A DNA stretch of 38,274 nucleotides from Gammaproteobacteria bacterium (GCA_030427085.1 JAUHXH010000006.1:116023-154296); one strand, 5' to 3'. Numbered from the stretch's first letter, positions 19,459 through 27,089 are shown. The notes: generated from the letters alone by a model not told the origin. A program made the numbers and translations.

Positions 19459-19581
19459 TCCTGCCGCCACTTAGAAGGACTCGGTCTAACTGTCGGGTTG
19501 AAAATCGGCCATCCGGCTACCATATTTAAAAGGCAGGCGCGAAACGTGCGCCAGATTACCTTCCCATGGAGGAGGGTGCCC

Positions 19582-19616
19582 GGTCAGGGGCTCTTGCGCG
19601 ACGTAAACCCCTGACC
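19582..19616. other. 9-bp perfect inverted repeat (stem-loop) in smpB-deacylase gap
   Basis: GGTCAGGGG (19582-19590) and CCCCTGACC (19608-19616) pair across a 17-nt loop. No T-run follows; role unknown, possibly mRNA 3' protection or a repeat element. Confidence 0.5.
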
Positions 19617-19635
19617 ATGGCTTCATCCCACCCAC

Positions 19636-19686
19636 GCCGCAGTTGACCGGCCAACCCCACTGGTTGGCTGCGGCAACTTATTTTTA
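19636..19686 (+). terminator. Likely smpB transcription terminator
   Basis: GCCGCAG (19636-19642) pairs with CTGCGGC (19668-19674), with an inner CCAACC/GGTTGG stem, followed by CAACTTATTTTTA. It lies beyond smpB, in the convergent gap with the deacylase gene. Confidence 0.65.
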
Positions 19687-19698
19687 CAGCGGTATTTT

Positions 19699-21480
19699 TC
19701 AGGCGGCGGCGCGTGTAGCGCCCTGCCCCATCCGCACCAGGCGGCCGGGATAGCGACCGGTAAGCTGGTCATTCTCCAGTACCAATTCACCATCCACAAT
19801 CACCGCTCGGTAGCCCTGCGCTTCCTGCAACAGGCGCTGACCGCCCGCCGGTAAATCCTGCACCATGTGCGGCGCGAACAGGCGGAGAGCATCGTAGTTG
19901 ATGACGTTGATATTGGCCTTCAAGCCTACGCGCAGGCGGCCGCGATCATGCATACCGCAGTAGTCGGCGATGTCACTGGTCAGGCGACGAATGCCATCAG
20001 CCAGTGTGATTTTGTCGCCTCGCTGGCGATCTCGGGTCCAGTAGGTCAGCAGGTAGGTGGGGAAGGAGGAATCACACACTGTGCCCACATGCGCACCGCC
20101 GTCCGACAAGCCCATGATCGACTGCGGGTGCTGCATCATCTTCAACACGTTGTCGAAATTCATTTCGGTGTAGTTGTAGATGGGGAAATACAGCAGCGCC
20201 CTGCCCTCGTCTTCCAGCATCAGGTCGTAGATCATTTCCAGCGTCGGTATGCCTTTGTACTGCGCCATTTGCAGCACTGAGGTTTCTTCTGTTTGCTCGT
20301 ATTCGGGATTGTCGCCAAGCAGGAAAGTCTTGCTGGCCACAAAGTCCACCGCAGCCAGCAGGGCGTCCGCAATGGGCGGTACGGGTGTGCCGTCACCCGC
20401 CATAGGCTCGGAATTTTCTGTCAGCAATTGCGCCTTGAATGCTGGGTCGCGCATGGCCGTTACGCGCTCAGCCAGGGGCAACTGACAGATTTTTTTATAG
20501 CTGGGGAAGCCAATAAAGGGATGAAAGGTACACTGCAGACCAACCGTCACCCCAATGCCGCGGGGCGCAGTCTGCAGGCGCATGTTCAGGCCATTAGCCT
20601 TGGCCTGCTCGGCGCGGTCGATGATACGCAGCCACTGATCCGGGGCAAAATCCCGCTGCATCAGTGACAGCGAGAACGCGCTGCCGTTGGCGGCGCGGGC
20701 GAAGTTTTCCAGCAGGTCGAACTCTTCATCAAACTGATCGCCATCGCGCTCCAGGTTGAAGTCGTTCACCGCCTGCAATACGCCATGGTCCAGGCCGTCA
20801 AATGCTTTGGCGATGCCCTGCAGTTCTTCTGCCGTGGCTTCTGAAGCAGGCGTCCAGGCACCGTCGGCGCTGCGGTGCACATCAGAACGACCGGTAGAAA
20901 AACCGATGGCGCCGGCTTCCAGCGCTTCTCGGGTAAGCTGCTGCATCCGGGTAATATCGTCAGCATTGGCCTGTTCATCGAACACCGCACGCTCGCCCAT
21001 CACATACACACGCAGAGCGTCATGCGTGACCTGCACCGCGTAGTCGATGCTGTGGGGTTTGGCATCCAGGGCATCCATATACTCGGGCAGCGACTCCCAG
21101 TCCCAGGTAATCCCCTCTGCCAGCGCCGCGCCGGGAATGTCTTCCACGCCCTCCATCAGGCGCACCAACGTATCGCGGTCTTCCGGTTTCACCGGCGCGA
21201 AGCCAACACCGCAACTGCCCATCACCACGGTGCTCACACCATGATTCACCGAGGGCTGCATGTCCGCATCCCAGGATACCTGCCCGTCGTAGTGAGTATG
21301 CAGGTCGATGAACCCCGGAGTAACAATGTGGCCAGCCGCATCGATGATCTGGACCGCATCCTCGGGGCACTCGCCCATGGCGACAATGACGCCATCTTTC
21401 ACTGCCACATTGGACACCACCGGTTCGTTACCGTTGCCGTCGTAAACGAGACCATTGACGATTTTCAGGTCGTAGGCCAT
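19699..21480 (-). CDS. N-acyl-D-amino-acid deacylase family amidohydrolase
   Basis: 593 residues from ATG 21480 (MAYDLKIVNG), preceded by GGGAG; an upstream in-frame ATG at 21513 has no such site. Amidohydrolase superfamily: beta-sandwich start DGNGNEPVVSNVAV, metal motif PGFIDLHTHYDGQ, D-aminoacylase segments MGSCGVGFAPVKPEDRD and GAIGFSTGR, and the late LSDGGAHV motif. It is expected to hydrolyse N-acyl-D-amino acids or related amides in the cytoplasm. Length is larger than classic D-aminoacylases (~480) but fits the broad family. Monocistronic between smpB and ssrA. Confidence 0.85.
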   Translation of the reverse strand: MAYDLKIVNGLVYDGNGNEPVVSNVAVKDGVIVAMGECPEDAVQIIDAAGHIVTPGFIDLHTHYDGQVSWDADMQPSVNHGVSTVVMGSCGVGFAPVKPEDRDTLVRLMEGVEDIPGAALAEGITWDWESLPEYMDALDAKPHSIDYAVQVTHDALRVYVMGERAVFDEQANADDITRMQQLTREALEAGAIGFSTGRSDVHRSADGAWTPASEATAEELQGIAKAFDGLDHGVLQAVNDFNLERDGDQFDEEFDLLENFARAANGSAFSLSLMQRDFAPDQWLRIIDRAEQAKANGLNMRLQTAPRGIGVTVGLQCTFHPFIGFPSYKKICQLPLAERVTAMRDPAFKAQLLTENSEPMAGDGTPVPPIADALLAAVDFVASKTFLLGDNPEYEQTEETSVLQMAQYKGIPTLEMIYDLMLEDEGRALLYFPIYNYTEMNFDNVLKMMQHPQSIMGLSDGGAHVGTVCDSSFPTYLLTYWTRDRQRGDKITLADGIRRLTSDIADYCGMHDRGRLRVGLKANINVINYDALRLFAPHMVQDLPAGGQRLLQEAQGYRAVIVDGELVLENDQLTGRYPGRLVRMGQGATRAAA

Positions 21481-21605
21481 GTGCTGCTCCCGGGGCATTG
21501 CCCGTGTTATCAAGATGGGAAAAGCTTAGTGGCGCACGGAGGCGTGAACAAAGGTCAAAACAGGCCAAGTCAGGTCATATTGGCGTTGCCAGAGGCCAAT
21601 TCGTG

Positions 21606-21611
21606 TATACT
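21606..21611 (+). promoter_or_regulatory. -10 element of the ssrA promoter
   Basis: TATACT, ending 10 nt before the first base of the mature tmRNA (21622). The best -35 candidates (TTGCCA 21586, TTGGCG 21580) have non-ideal spacers of 14 and 20 nt. Confidence 0.5.
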
Positions 21612-21715
21612 GCGCGGTCCAGGGGGCGATTAGGATTCGACGACGGTCGCAAAACCTGAGGTGCATGTCGTGAGGGCAGCCAATCACGTTAATCCAAAGC
21701 TGTAAACTTATAGTT

Positions 21716-21754
21716 GCCAACGACGACAACTACGGTGCTCAACTGGCTGCGTAA
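21716..21754 (+). other. tmRNA tag-peptide reading frame (ANDDNYGAQLAA)
   Basis: GCC resume codon at 21716 after the typical AAACTTATAGTT context; ends TAA at 21752-21754. The C-terminal LAA is the ClpXP/ClpAP degron. It resembles other gammaproteobacterial tags beginning ANDDNY. Confidence 0.93.
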
Positions 21755-21997
21755 GCAGTCCGGTGAAAACACCATCTAGCGGCTTCGGCCCTAGCGGTCT
21801 CTAGCAAGGTTCCGGTACCGCGCTACTGACTGTCATATAGAACTGGATCGCAGCAACGTACGTCCTGGGCCGCGCTGTTAAAACTTTACAGGGCTCGCTT
21901 GTCACGTCCTGACCGTTGGGTTGTGATTGGTTAAATTAATTAACGGAAACTAAGCATGTAGAGCCGAAGGCAGAGCACTGGCGGACGCGGGTTCGAT

Positions 21998-22251
21998 TAA
22001 CACCATGGTCGCCTCGGGGAGTGATCCCCGATGGAAAAAGAGGGCTCATACGGTGAACGCTAAGGGGCAATGCCCTATGCCAACGCCGTCCGGTGAATGG
22101 GAAACCAGTAAGCCGGCTAGAGACTCATAGGCTCCTAACGGGAAACCCAGGGAGTACTAGGGTGGGCTACCGCCCACAACACGCTCTCCCCTGCAGCAGT
22201 ACCGCAGGTGAAGGAATAGTCCAGCCCATGTCGAAAGGCATGGAATAGCTG
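21998..22251 (+). ncRNA. Group I intron in the T-loop of tmRNA, ORF-less
   Basis: 254 nt. The 5' exon ends in U (TTCGAT) and the intron ends in G (22251), as group I chemistry demands. P1 can form between exon CGAT (21994-21997) and GTCG (22008-22011), with a U.G pair at the splice site. P2 is the hairpin 22014-22031 (TCGGGGA/TCCCCGA). The conserved P7 strands are visible as AGAGACTCATAG (22119-22130) and GAATAGTCC (22214-22222). These match the R and S elements of bacterial group I introns; exact subgroup not assigned. Self-splicing is expected but untested here. No protein is encoded inside; a homing-endonuclease ORF lies 75 bp past its 3' end, outside the RNA gene. Confidence 0.88.
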
Positions 22252-22273
22252 TCCCGCCGCCTCCACCAAATCA

Positions 22274-22311
22274 CCGCCTCTGGGATATTCCCGGGGGCGG
22301 TTTTTCTTTTT
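22274..22311 (+). terminator. ssrA intrinsic terminator
   Basis: A 12-bp stem (CCGCCTCTGGGA with TCCCGGGGGCGG, two G.U pairs) with a 3-nt loop, followed by TTTTTCTTTTT. It starts 6 nt after the tmRNA CCA end. Confidence 0.92.
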
Positions 22312-22325
22312 GAGGAGGGTCATGG

Positions 22326-22790
22326 ATGACCACCCACAAAACAGCCAATACGCTTACCGCGCCAGAAGCCGCCTACATCGCGGGTCTGATCGATGGCGAG
22401 GGAACAATAACTCTCACGCGTAAACACGCGAACGAAAACAGGCAATTGGCACTCACCGTTAGCAGCACTGAGCGACAATTACTGGAGTTTCTACTTGCTC
22501 GAACGGGAGTGGGCAAAATAACCACCAAGGCTCGTTACAGGCCTCACCATCTTCAAAGCTTCACCTATGCGGTTTACAACCGACAGGCATTGCAAGTGCT
22601 GGAACAGGTCGAACAATACCTGCTTTCCTACAAAGTACACCGTTGCCGACTGATACTCCGAGACTATCTGAACGTTACCCCGAGGAACGGTAAGTACAGC
22701 GAAGCCATGCTTACCAGACGACGGCAATTTGAGGAGAAGGTGCTGTCTATAACGTGCGCATCGGAGCAGGGATCCTCCGGCCGTAGCTAG
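22326..22790 (+). CDS. Single-motif LAGLIDADG homing endonuclease
   Basis: 154 residues from ATG 22326; GAGGAGGG (22312-22319) is an excellent ribosome-binding site. One LAGLIDADG helix, YIAGLIDGEGTITL (about 17-30), carries the catalytic acid (D..GEG). The rest (YAVYNRQALQVLEQV, YLLSYKVHRCRLILRDYL) is typical of homodimeric single-motif enzymes. These cut a long near-palindromic site, usually the intron-less allele of the host gene. Unusually it lies outside the intron, immediately after the ssrA terminator, so it needs read-through or its own promoter. Its 3' end overlaps the convergent ybaK stop by 4 nt. The likely target is an uninterrupted ssrA; this is inference from position. Confidence 0.85.
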   Translation: MTTHKTANTLTAPEAAYIAGLIDGEGTITLTRKHANENRQLALTVSSTERQLLEFLLARTGVGKITTKARYRPHHLQSFTYAVYNRQALQVLEQVEQYLLSYKVHRCRLILRDYLNVTPRNGKYSEAMLTRRRQFEEKVLSITCASEQGSSGRS

Positions 22791-23254
22791 CTCTTTAGCT
22801 CTGCGTAGGCTCCATCAACAAGCTGCAATAGGTCATCGGGAGCAAGTTCGATTTCCAGCCCCCGTTTTCCGGCGCTCACATAGATCGTTGTTTGTTGCGA
22901 AGCCGACACATCGACAAAGGTCTTCAAACGCTTTTTCTGACCCAGTGGGCTAACGCCTCCCAGTACATAACCGGTGGCTCGCTCCACCGCCTGCGGCTCT
23001 GCCATTTGCGCCTTCTTGGCGCCCGCCGCTTTGGCAATCAGCTTCATGCTCAATTGTGAACTGACCGGAATAATGGCCACAGCGAGTGTTTGCTTGTCGA
23101 GGTTGACCACCAGGGTTTTGAATACCCTGTTCTCCGTAATGCCCAGCTTGTCCGCCGCTTCCAGTCCATAGGAATCGGCAGAGGCATCATGCGTGTACTC
23201 ATGAATGGTGTAATCGACGCCAGCTTTCTCAACAAGTTGAATACCAGGAGTCAC
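22787..23254 (-). CDS. ybaK: YbaK/EbsC family Cys-tRNA(Pro) deacylase
   Basis: 155 residues from GTG 23254. YbaK/prolyl-tRNA-editing fold with the family segments YTIHEYTHDASADSYGLEAADKLG, VFKTLVVNLD and TGYVLGGVSPLGQKKRLKTFVD (the GGVSPLG loop and K). It hydrolyses Cys-tRNA(Pro) made by misacylating ProRS. The GTG start sits beside the stop of the upstream acetyltransferase gene, so they form a pair. Convergent and overlapping by 4 nt with the homing endonuclease. Standard length for the family. Confidence 0.93.
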   Translation of the reverse strand: MTPGIQLVEKAGVDYTIHEYTHDASADSYGLEAADKLGITENRVFKTLVVNLDKQTLAVAIIPVSSQLSMKLIAKAAGAKKAQMAEPQAVERATGYVLGGVSPLGQKKRLKTFVDVSASQQTTIYVSAGKRGLEIELAPDDLLQLVDGAYAELKS

Positions 23255-23255
23255 T

Positions 23256-23738
23256 TCAATCCCCGGCTGCGAGTTTCACGAGAGCATCACCCGCCAGCTG
23301 ATAGCCAATCCACTCTTCCTTGGCTTTCGCACCCAGCGACTCGTAAAACTTAATCGCAGGCTCGTTCCAGTCCAGCACACTCCACTCGAAGCGGCCGCAG
23401 TTGTTTTCAACAGCAAGTCGAGCAAGGTATTGAAGAAGCGCCTTGCCGGCACCGCAGCCTCGCTCGGAAGGCGTGACAAAGAGGTCTTCAAGGTACAGCC
23501 CCCGCCGCCCCTGCCAAGTTGAATAGTTGAAAAAATAGACCGCGAAACCGATAGGAAGGCCATTGCGCTCACAGATCAGCGCATAGGTGTTTGAATCGGC
23601 ACCGAATATGGAGTCAGCAATCGACGCTTCCGTGGCTACCACTTCATGTTCGGCTTTTTCGTAGCTAGCCAGCGCTTTGACAAACTGCAAAATCAAAGCG
23701 GAGTCTTTTTTAGTTGCCTCTCTGATGTTTAATGACAT
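23256..23738 (-). CDS. GNAT acetyltransferase, diamine/thialysine (SSAT) type
   Basis: 160 residues from ATG 23738 (MSLNIREATKKD), preceded by GGGGGAAG; an upstream frame start at 23753 is weaker. The SSAT-like pattern is clear: FFNYSTWQGRRGLYLEDLFVTPSERG.G.GKALL (acetyl-CoA loop about residues 97-106), then FEWSVLDWNEPAIKFYESLGA. Family members acetylate spermidine, spermine or thialysine. It is coupled to ybaK (2 bp apart). Substrate not determined from sequence. Confidence 0.9.
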   Translation of the reverse strand: MSLNIREATKKDSALILQFVKALASYEKAEHEVVATEASIADSIFGADSNTYALICERNGLPIGFAVYFFNYSTWQGRRGLYLEDLFVTPSERGCGAGKALLQYLARLAVENNCGRFEWSVLDWNEPAIKFYESLGAKAKEEWIGYQLAGDALVKLAAGD

Positions 23739-23774
23739 AGCTTCCCCCAACAAGACAATACCTGACCACCTCAG

Positions 23775-24146
23775 CTAGCGCTTGTTGATACTCCAGATAC
23801 CCGGACCGTTTGCAGCGATGTAAAGAAATGCGAAGCAGTAGAACGCGGAGATTTCACCGCCGTTGGCAATGGGGAAGGGATTGTTCAGCCCATGCACCAA
23901 CCAATACGCCACTGCCATAGTGCCGCTTGCGATGAAGGCGGCGTAGCGCGAGTAGAAGCCCACAACAATCAGAGTGCCGGCCACCAGCTCGATCACCGCA
24001 GCACCAGTGCTCATGCCACTTAGTGGGTAGGGAAATTCGATCGGGAAGGAGAAAAGTTTCTGCGTTCCATGACAGAGAAATAGAAAGCCGGTAACAATGC
24101 GAAATGCGGCATAACAGTAGTCTTTGTAGCTGTCTAAAAATGTCAT
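23775..24146 (-). CDS. DoxX family integral membrane protein
   Basis: 123 residues with four membrane helices. DoxX signature features: FRIVTGFLFLCHGTQKLF in helix 1, GAAVIELVAGTLIVVGFYSRYAAF in helix 2-3 and PIANGGEISAFYCFAFLYIAANGPG before the end. The family (quinone-oxidoreductase-like membrane proteins) is poorly defined; some members act in thiosulfate oxidation or redox stress. It lies 36 bp after nothing obvious on the same strand and upstream of the acetyltransferase, perhaps in one transcript. Confidence 0.88.
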   Translation of the reverse strand: MTFLDSYKDYCYAAFRIVTGFLFLCHGTQKLFSFPIEFPYPLSGMSTGAAVIELVAGTLIVVGFYSRYAAFIASGTMAVAYWLVHGLNNPFPIANGGEISAFYCFAFLYIAANGPGIWSINKR

Positions 24147-24276
24147 TGCATGCTTCCTCGCTTATCGAATTACTGATTACGTAAACTCTAAACTTCCGAT
24201 GTCACAATGTATTGCAGGACAGAACGGGCATACCCAAAAACCAGTGTGCGTTGGCGTCAGGTGCATTGCAACCTGG

Positions 24277-25095
24277 CTAATCATCACTGATCACGCAGAA
24301 GATTAGCCGGTTACCGAACGGATCTCCTATTGGCATTTCCAAACCCCAGGGCACCTCATTAATGCCTGGTCGTGCGTTTTTATATTGCTTCCCAATGAGC
24401 TTTTTTTGATAGTTTTCCAGATCATCAACCTCAATGCGCAGGGCTGCGCCGGGAGAGGCGTCACCATGGTGCTCAGACAGATGAATCACGCAATCGCCCA
24501 TTGATAGCTGCATGTACAACGGCAAGTCATCCGAGAATCGATGCTCCCAATCGACAGAAAACTCCAGAAAATCCACATAAAACTCTCTGGCCTTCATTTC
24601 GTCAAACGAGCGTAGTATTGGTACTGGGGGTTTAATTTTCATCCGCACCATCCTGTAATTTGTAAGCGTCTGGCCCCGTACAGTAACACGCTGTTCCTTT
24701 TCGACCGAGAAGCCCATAGCCTCGAAAAAAGGGCGCGCCGTAATACTGACATTGGCATACATTTGAAGGGTGCCAGAGCTTCTCGCTTGTGCTTCCAGCG
24801 CAGAAAACAGCGCCCTGCCTACGCCCTGCCCCTGGTGTTCGTGATGGCAATAGAAATGATCGATATAGCCGTCGGACTGGATATCGGCATAGCCAATAAT
24901 TTTTCCATCGGCGACAGCGACAAATGGTTCGATTTGGCGAATTTTCTCGACAGCCAAATTGAGATCGAAATCTAAAGGCGCCCAGGCTGCTATCTGGTGC
25001 TGATCGTAGTCACGGTTGTTCACCTTATGAATAGTATTGAAGAACAGCTCGCACAACTCGAGCTCTTCTCCTGGCCTGTACCTTCGAATTTCCAT
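24277..25095 (-). CDS. Fusion of GNAT acetyltransferase and glyoxalase/bleomycin-resistance (VOC) domain
   Basis: 272 residues. Residues 1-~150 are a GNAT domain: acetyl-CoA motif HHEHQGQGVGRALFSALEAQA and FFEAMGFSVEKEQRVTVRGQTLTNYRM at its end. Residues ~158-272 are a glyoxalase superfamily domain: PILRSFDEMKAREFYVDFLEFSVDWEHRF, YMQLSMGDCVIHLSEH and IGDPFGNRLIF. The fusion could couple modification and binding of a toxic small molecule, but no substrate can be assigned. Single gene, convergent with nothing; 34 bp downstream of the methyltransferase stop on the same strand. The join falls in a short K/P-rich linker. Confidence 0.85.
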   Translation of the reverse strand: MEIRRYRPGEELELCELFFNTIHKVNNRDYDQHQIAAWAPLDFDLNLAVEKIRQIEPFVAVADGKIIGYADIQSDGYIDHFYCHHEHQGQGVGRALFSALEAQARSSGTLQMYANVSITARPFFEAMGFSVEKEQRVTVRGQTLTNYRMVRMKIKPPVPILRSFDEMKAREFYVDFLEFSVDWEHRFSDDLPLYMQLSMGDCVIHLSEHHGDASPGAALRIEVDDLENYQKKLIGKQYKNARPGINEVPWGLEMPIGDPFGNRLIFCVISDD

Positions 25096-25129
25096 ACATT
25101 TATCAGAATGCTATGCCGCTAGGACAGCG

Positions 25130-25873
25130 TCAATGGGCCTTCGTCCTGACCAATCTGTACCCGAGATCACAGGTTTCCAGTGATTGGAGTTTCCTGTGTG
25201 CTCGTTGCCATACTCCGGTCACCATATCTCGGCGCAATTGCTGCAACCCTCCATCCAGATCCCCCACACGGGCAAACGACGACATGCCCGAGCGTACGCT
25301 TTCACTGAGATAGGCCTCTGGACGATGCCAGTAAGCGCCTAGAAATCCATCCGTGCAATCTGCCGGAATCTCAACCGGTTTCACCTCAATAGGACCAAGA
25401 CATTGTCGGAGCTGCTCTATGCTTGGAAAAATTTTCCGATCCAACTCGAGAATTTCCGGAAAATACTCCTGCGTGAGCCAAAAGCCCGGAGACTCGGGGT
25501 CCCAGGTAAGTAATGTCACTGCTCCTCTGGAGGTGCGCGCACATTCTTTCAGCCCCCGATCAATATCATTCCAATGATGCAGGGTGAGGACTGCCAGTAC
25601 CGAGTCAACCACACCATCTCGAAAGGGGAGCGACTCGGCTGAAGCTTGCACCACATTATCTTTGTTACCACGCTGCTCAATCATACGAAAGGAGGGCTCG
25701 ACAGCCAGCGTTGGAACATGAGTCGACTCATAGGAACCCGTGCCGGCGCCAACGTTCAGTACTGAACGGGCGCCGGACAGTGCGGCGCTGATGGCGCGAT
25801 GAATCCGGGGATCAGGTTTTCGACGTGCCGAATATCCAATACCCAGTTTGTCGTAGCGTTCGTTCAGTTTCAT
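25130..25873 (-). CDS. Class I SAM-dependent methyltransferase
   Basis: 247 residues from ATG 25873 (MKLNERYDKLGIGYS) with GGGA before it; an upstream start at 25891 is possible. Motif I is VLNVGAGTGSYE, with LAVEP (acidic end of beta 2) and ASAESLPFRDGVVDSVLAVLTLHHW (motifs post I and II), the UbiE/Methyltransf_11 pattern. Substrate unknown. The gene lies upstream of the GNAT-VOC fusion with a short gap and may be transcribed with it. Confidence 0.88.
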   Translation of the reverse strand: MKLNERYDKLGIGYSARRKPDPRIHRAISAALSGARSVLNVGAGTGSYESTHVPTLAVEPSFRMIEQRGNKDNVVQASAESLPFRDGVVDSVLAVLTLHHWNDIDRGLKECARTSRGAVTLLTWDPESPGFWLTQEYFPEILELDRKIFPSIEQLRQCLGPIEVKPVEIPADCTDGFLGAYWHRPEAYLSESVRSGMSSFARVGDLDGGLQQLRRDMVTGVWQRAHRKLQSLETCDLGYRLVRTKAH

Positions 25874-25970
25874 AGCATTCCCAACTGCCATGTAACGCGA
25901 AGCGCGCTACATTGCTCCCAGACTCCACACAGTGAATCGTGTAGACGCCCAGTCCACAGAACTCTGCCGC

Positions 25971-26291
25971 TTATTCAACCATCGACCATTTCAAGCCCAC
26001 AATACCAGCGACAATCAATGCCAGGCTAAGTACTTTTAGCATTGTTATTGATTCTTGAAATATCACGACACCGAGAATAACCGCACCAATCATGCCAATA
26101 CCAACCCACACGGCATAAGCGACACCCAGAGGCAGCGTGCGCATTGCCACACTGAGCAGGTACAAGCTGGCGACCATCGCGGCCACAGTTAAGGCTGTAG
26201 GAATTGGCTTGGTAAACCCTTCAGTGTATTTAAGGCCTACAGCCCAACCCACTTCCAGCAAACCAGCAAAGATGAGAATTAACCAGTTCAT
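25971..26291 (-). CDS. gdx: Guanidinium exporter Gdx (SugE-type SMR protein)
   Basis: 106 residues from ATG 26291; the longer frame from 26372 runs through the riboswitch and is rejected. Four helices of the small multidrug resistance family with the essential Glu in helix 1 (LLEVGWAVGLKYTEGF), and the Gdx-specific WAVGLKYTEGFTKPIPT segment. Gdx proteins export guanidinium in exchange for protons as antiparallel dimers. The mini-ykkC (guanidine-II) riboswitch directly upstream supports guanidinium as the substrate. Also named sugE in older work. Confidence 0.93.
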   Translation of the reverse strand: MNWLILIFAGLLEVGWAVGLKYTEGFTKPIPTALTVAAMVASLYLLSVAMRTLPLGVAYAVWVGIGMIGAVILGVVIFQESITMLKVLSLALIVAGIVGLKWSMVE

Positions 26292-26306
26292 ATCGACACC
26301 TGTTGA

Positions 26307-26352
26307 GGGGCCGTCCCCACTGGTTAAGAAAATCCCAGGGTCGTCCCTGAGA
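26307..26352 (-). promoter_or_regulatory. Guanidine-II (mini-ykkC) riboswitch
   Basis: Two minus-strand hairpins each capped by an ACGR tetraloop, the defining feature: first CAGGG-ACGA-CCCTG (26349-26336, extendable to 26352-26333), then GGGG-ACGG-CCCC (26318-26307). They are separated by a 17-nt linker, and the second ends 15 nt before the gdx start, near its ribosome-binding site. Binding of guanidinium is known to pair the two loops and free the ribosome-binding site. Confidence 0.9.
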
Positions 26353-26441
26353 CTTGCCGTGGACGTTAGCACACGGAATTCAGGTGGGCAACTTCATTGA
26401 GGGGTCCAAGTGCGATGCCCTTAACAACCGGTACACCCCTT

Positions 26442-26816
26442 TTATCGCTTCTCTTCCATCAAGCCGACCAAATTGCCCTCGGGGTCCTTCAGAAAGCCCA
26501 TCCATATTTCATGATCTGGCATCTGGGCAGCCAATTGTGGTTCGCGCTCCCGCAACGCTCCTTTAACTAAGGCTGTTTCATAAAATGCTTCGATATTCAC
26601 AACTTTAAAGTATGGAATGGAGTTTCTTCCTGGCTCACCTGCCCCCTGGGGCGTACTAAGCATAATTCTTGTTTCACCAGATTGAAGGAAAGCCAAGTTC
26701 TCTGAGGGTGAGAATAGAAACTCCAGGCCTAGAATATCCCGGTAGAACGCCAGCGACCGCTGTACGTTCGAGACTGTCAAAGCCAACTGCCCCAATGAGA
26801 CTATTCCACTTTTCAT
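26442..26816 (-). CDS. VOC-family (glyoxalase-like) protein
   Basis: 124 residues from ATG 26816, with GGGAG 8 nt upstream (a TTG two codons earlier is ignored). Glyoxalase/dioxygenase fold repeats: LGQLALTVSNVQRSLAFYRDILGLEFLF and IPYFKVVNIEAFYETALVKGAL, ending FLKDPEGNLVGLMEEKR with the metal Glu. Such proteins act on or bind small electrophiles or antibiotics; the substrate is not predictable. Same strand as gdx, about 150 bp upstream of it, so probably a separate unit. Confidence 0.87.
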   Translation of the reverse strand: MKSGIVSLGQLALTVSNVQRSLAFYRDILGLEFLFSPSENLAFLQSGETRIMLSTPQGAGEPGRNSIPYFKVVNIEAFYETALVKGALREREPQLAAQMPDHEIWMGFLKDPEGNLVGLMEEKR

Positions 26817-26898
26817 CGACAATCTCCCTTCTGATTAACACTTCAAACCGAGGATCACACGTGCATACGGGATGGCCCAATGGGGAAATGAATGACAG

Positions 26899-27075
26899 TC
26901 ATTTGAATCTCTTCGAGCGACGACGATATTCAACCACCAGTAAAACCACAACAACGCCAACCAAAATATAGATCAGTTTTTCAAAAAACGACGCGCTGGG
27001 GTTGAAGGCAATAACCAGCACTATCCCAATACCTGATAGCGCAGCCCAAAGTCGATGTGCTTGCCACATTTTCAT
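26899..27075 (-). CDS. Small two-helix membrane protein
   Basis: 58 residues from ATG 27075, 14 nt after the stop of the alpha/beta hydrolase and on the same strand. Helix 1 is LWAALSGIGIVLVIAF and helix 2 LIYILVGVVVVLLVVEY, followed by a strongly basic end (RRRSKRFK), giving a hairpin with both termini in the cytoplasm. No family recognised. The good coding look and tight spacing argue that it is a real gene co-transcribed with the hydrolase. Confidence 0.6.
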   Translation of the reverse strand: MKMWQAHRLWAALSGIGIVLVIAFNPSASFFEKLIYILVGVVVVLLVVEYRRRSKRFK

Positions 27076-27089
27076 GCGCGATACTCGCT

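Larger units (their letters stand above)
21622..22268 (+). ncRNA. ssrA: tmRNA (ssrA) interrupted by a group I intron
   Basis: Begins GGGGGCGATTAGGATTCGACG, the near-universal tmRNA 5' end, and ends CGCCTCCACCA with encoded CCA; 5' GGGGGCG pairs with 3' CGCCTCC. The reading frame ANDDNYGAQLAA-stop starts at 21716. The T-arm is split: GCGGGTTCGAT is followed by 254 nt of extra sequence before TCCCGCCGCC. Joining 21622-21997 to 22252-22268 restores a perfect T-stem (GCGGG/CCCGC) and a 393-nt RNA of normal length. It acts with SmpB to rescue stalled ribosomes and tag the nascent peptide. Function therefore depends on splicing of the intron. A strong terminator follows. Confidence 0.96.

Noticed and set aside
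25892-25920. attC-like ATGTAACGCG before the methyltransferase
   Set aside because: The sequence is a short CGCG hairpin and lacks a matching R'' end at the next gene stop.
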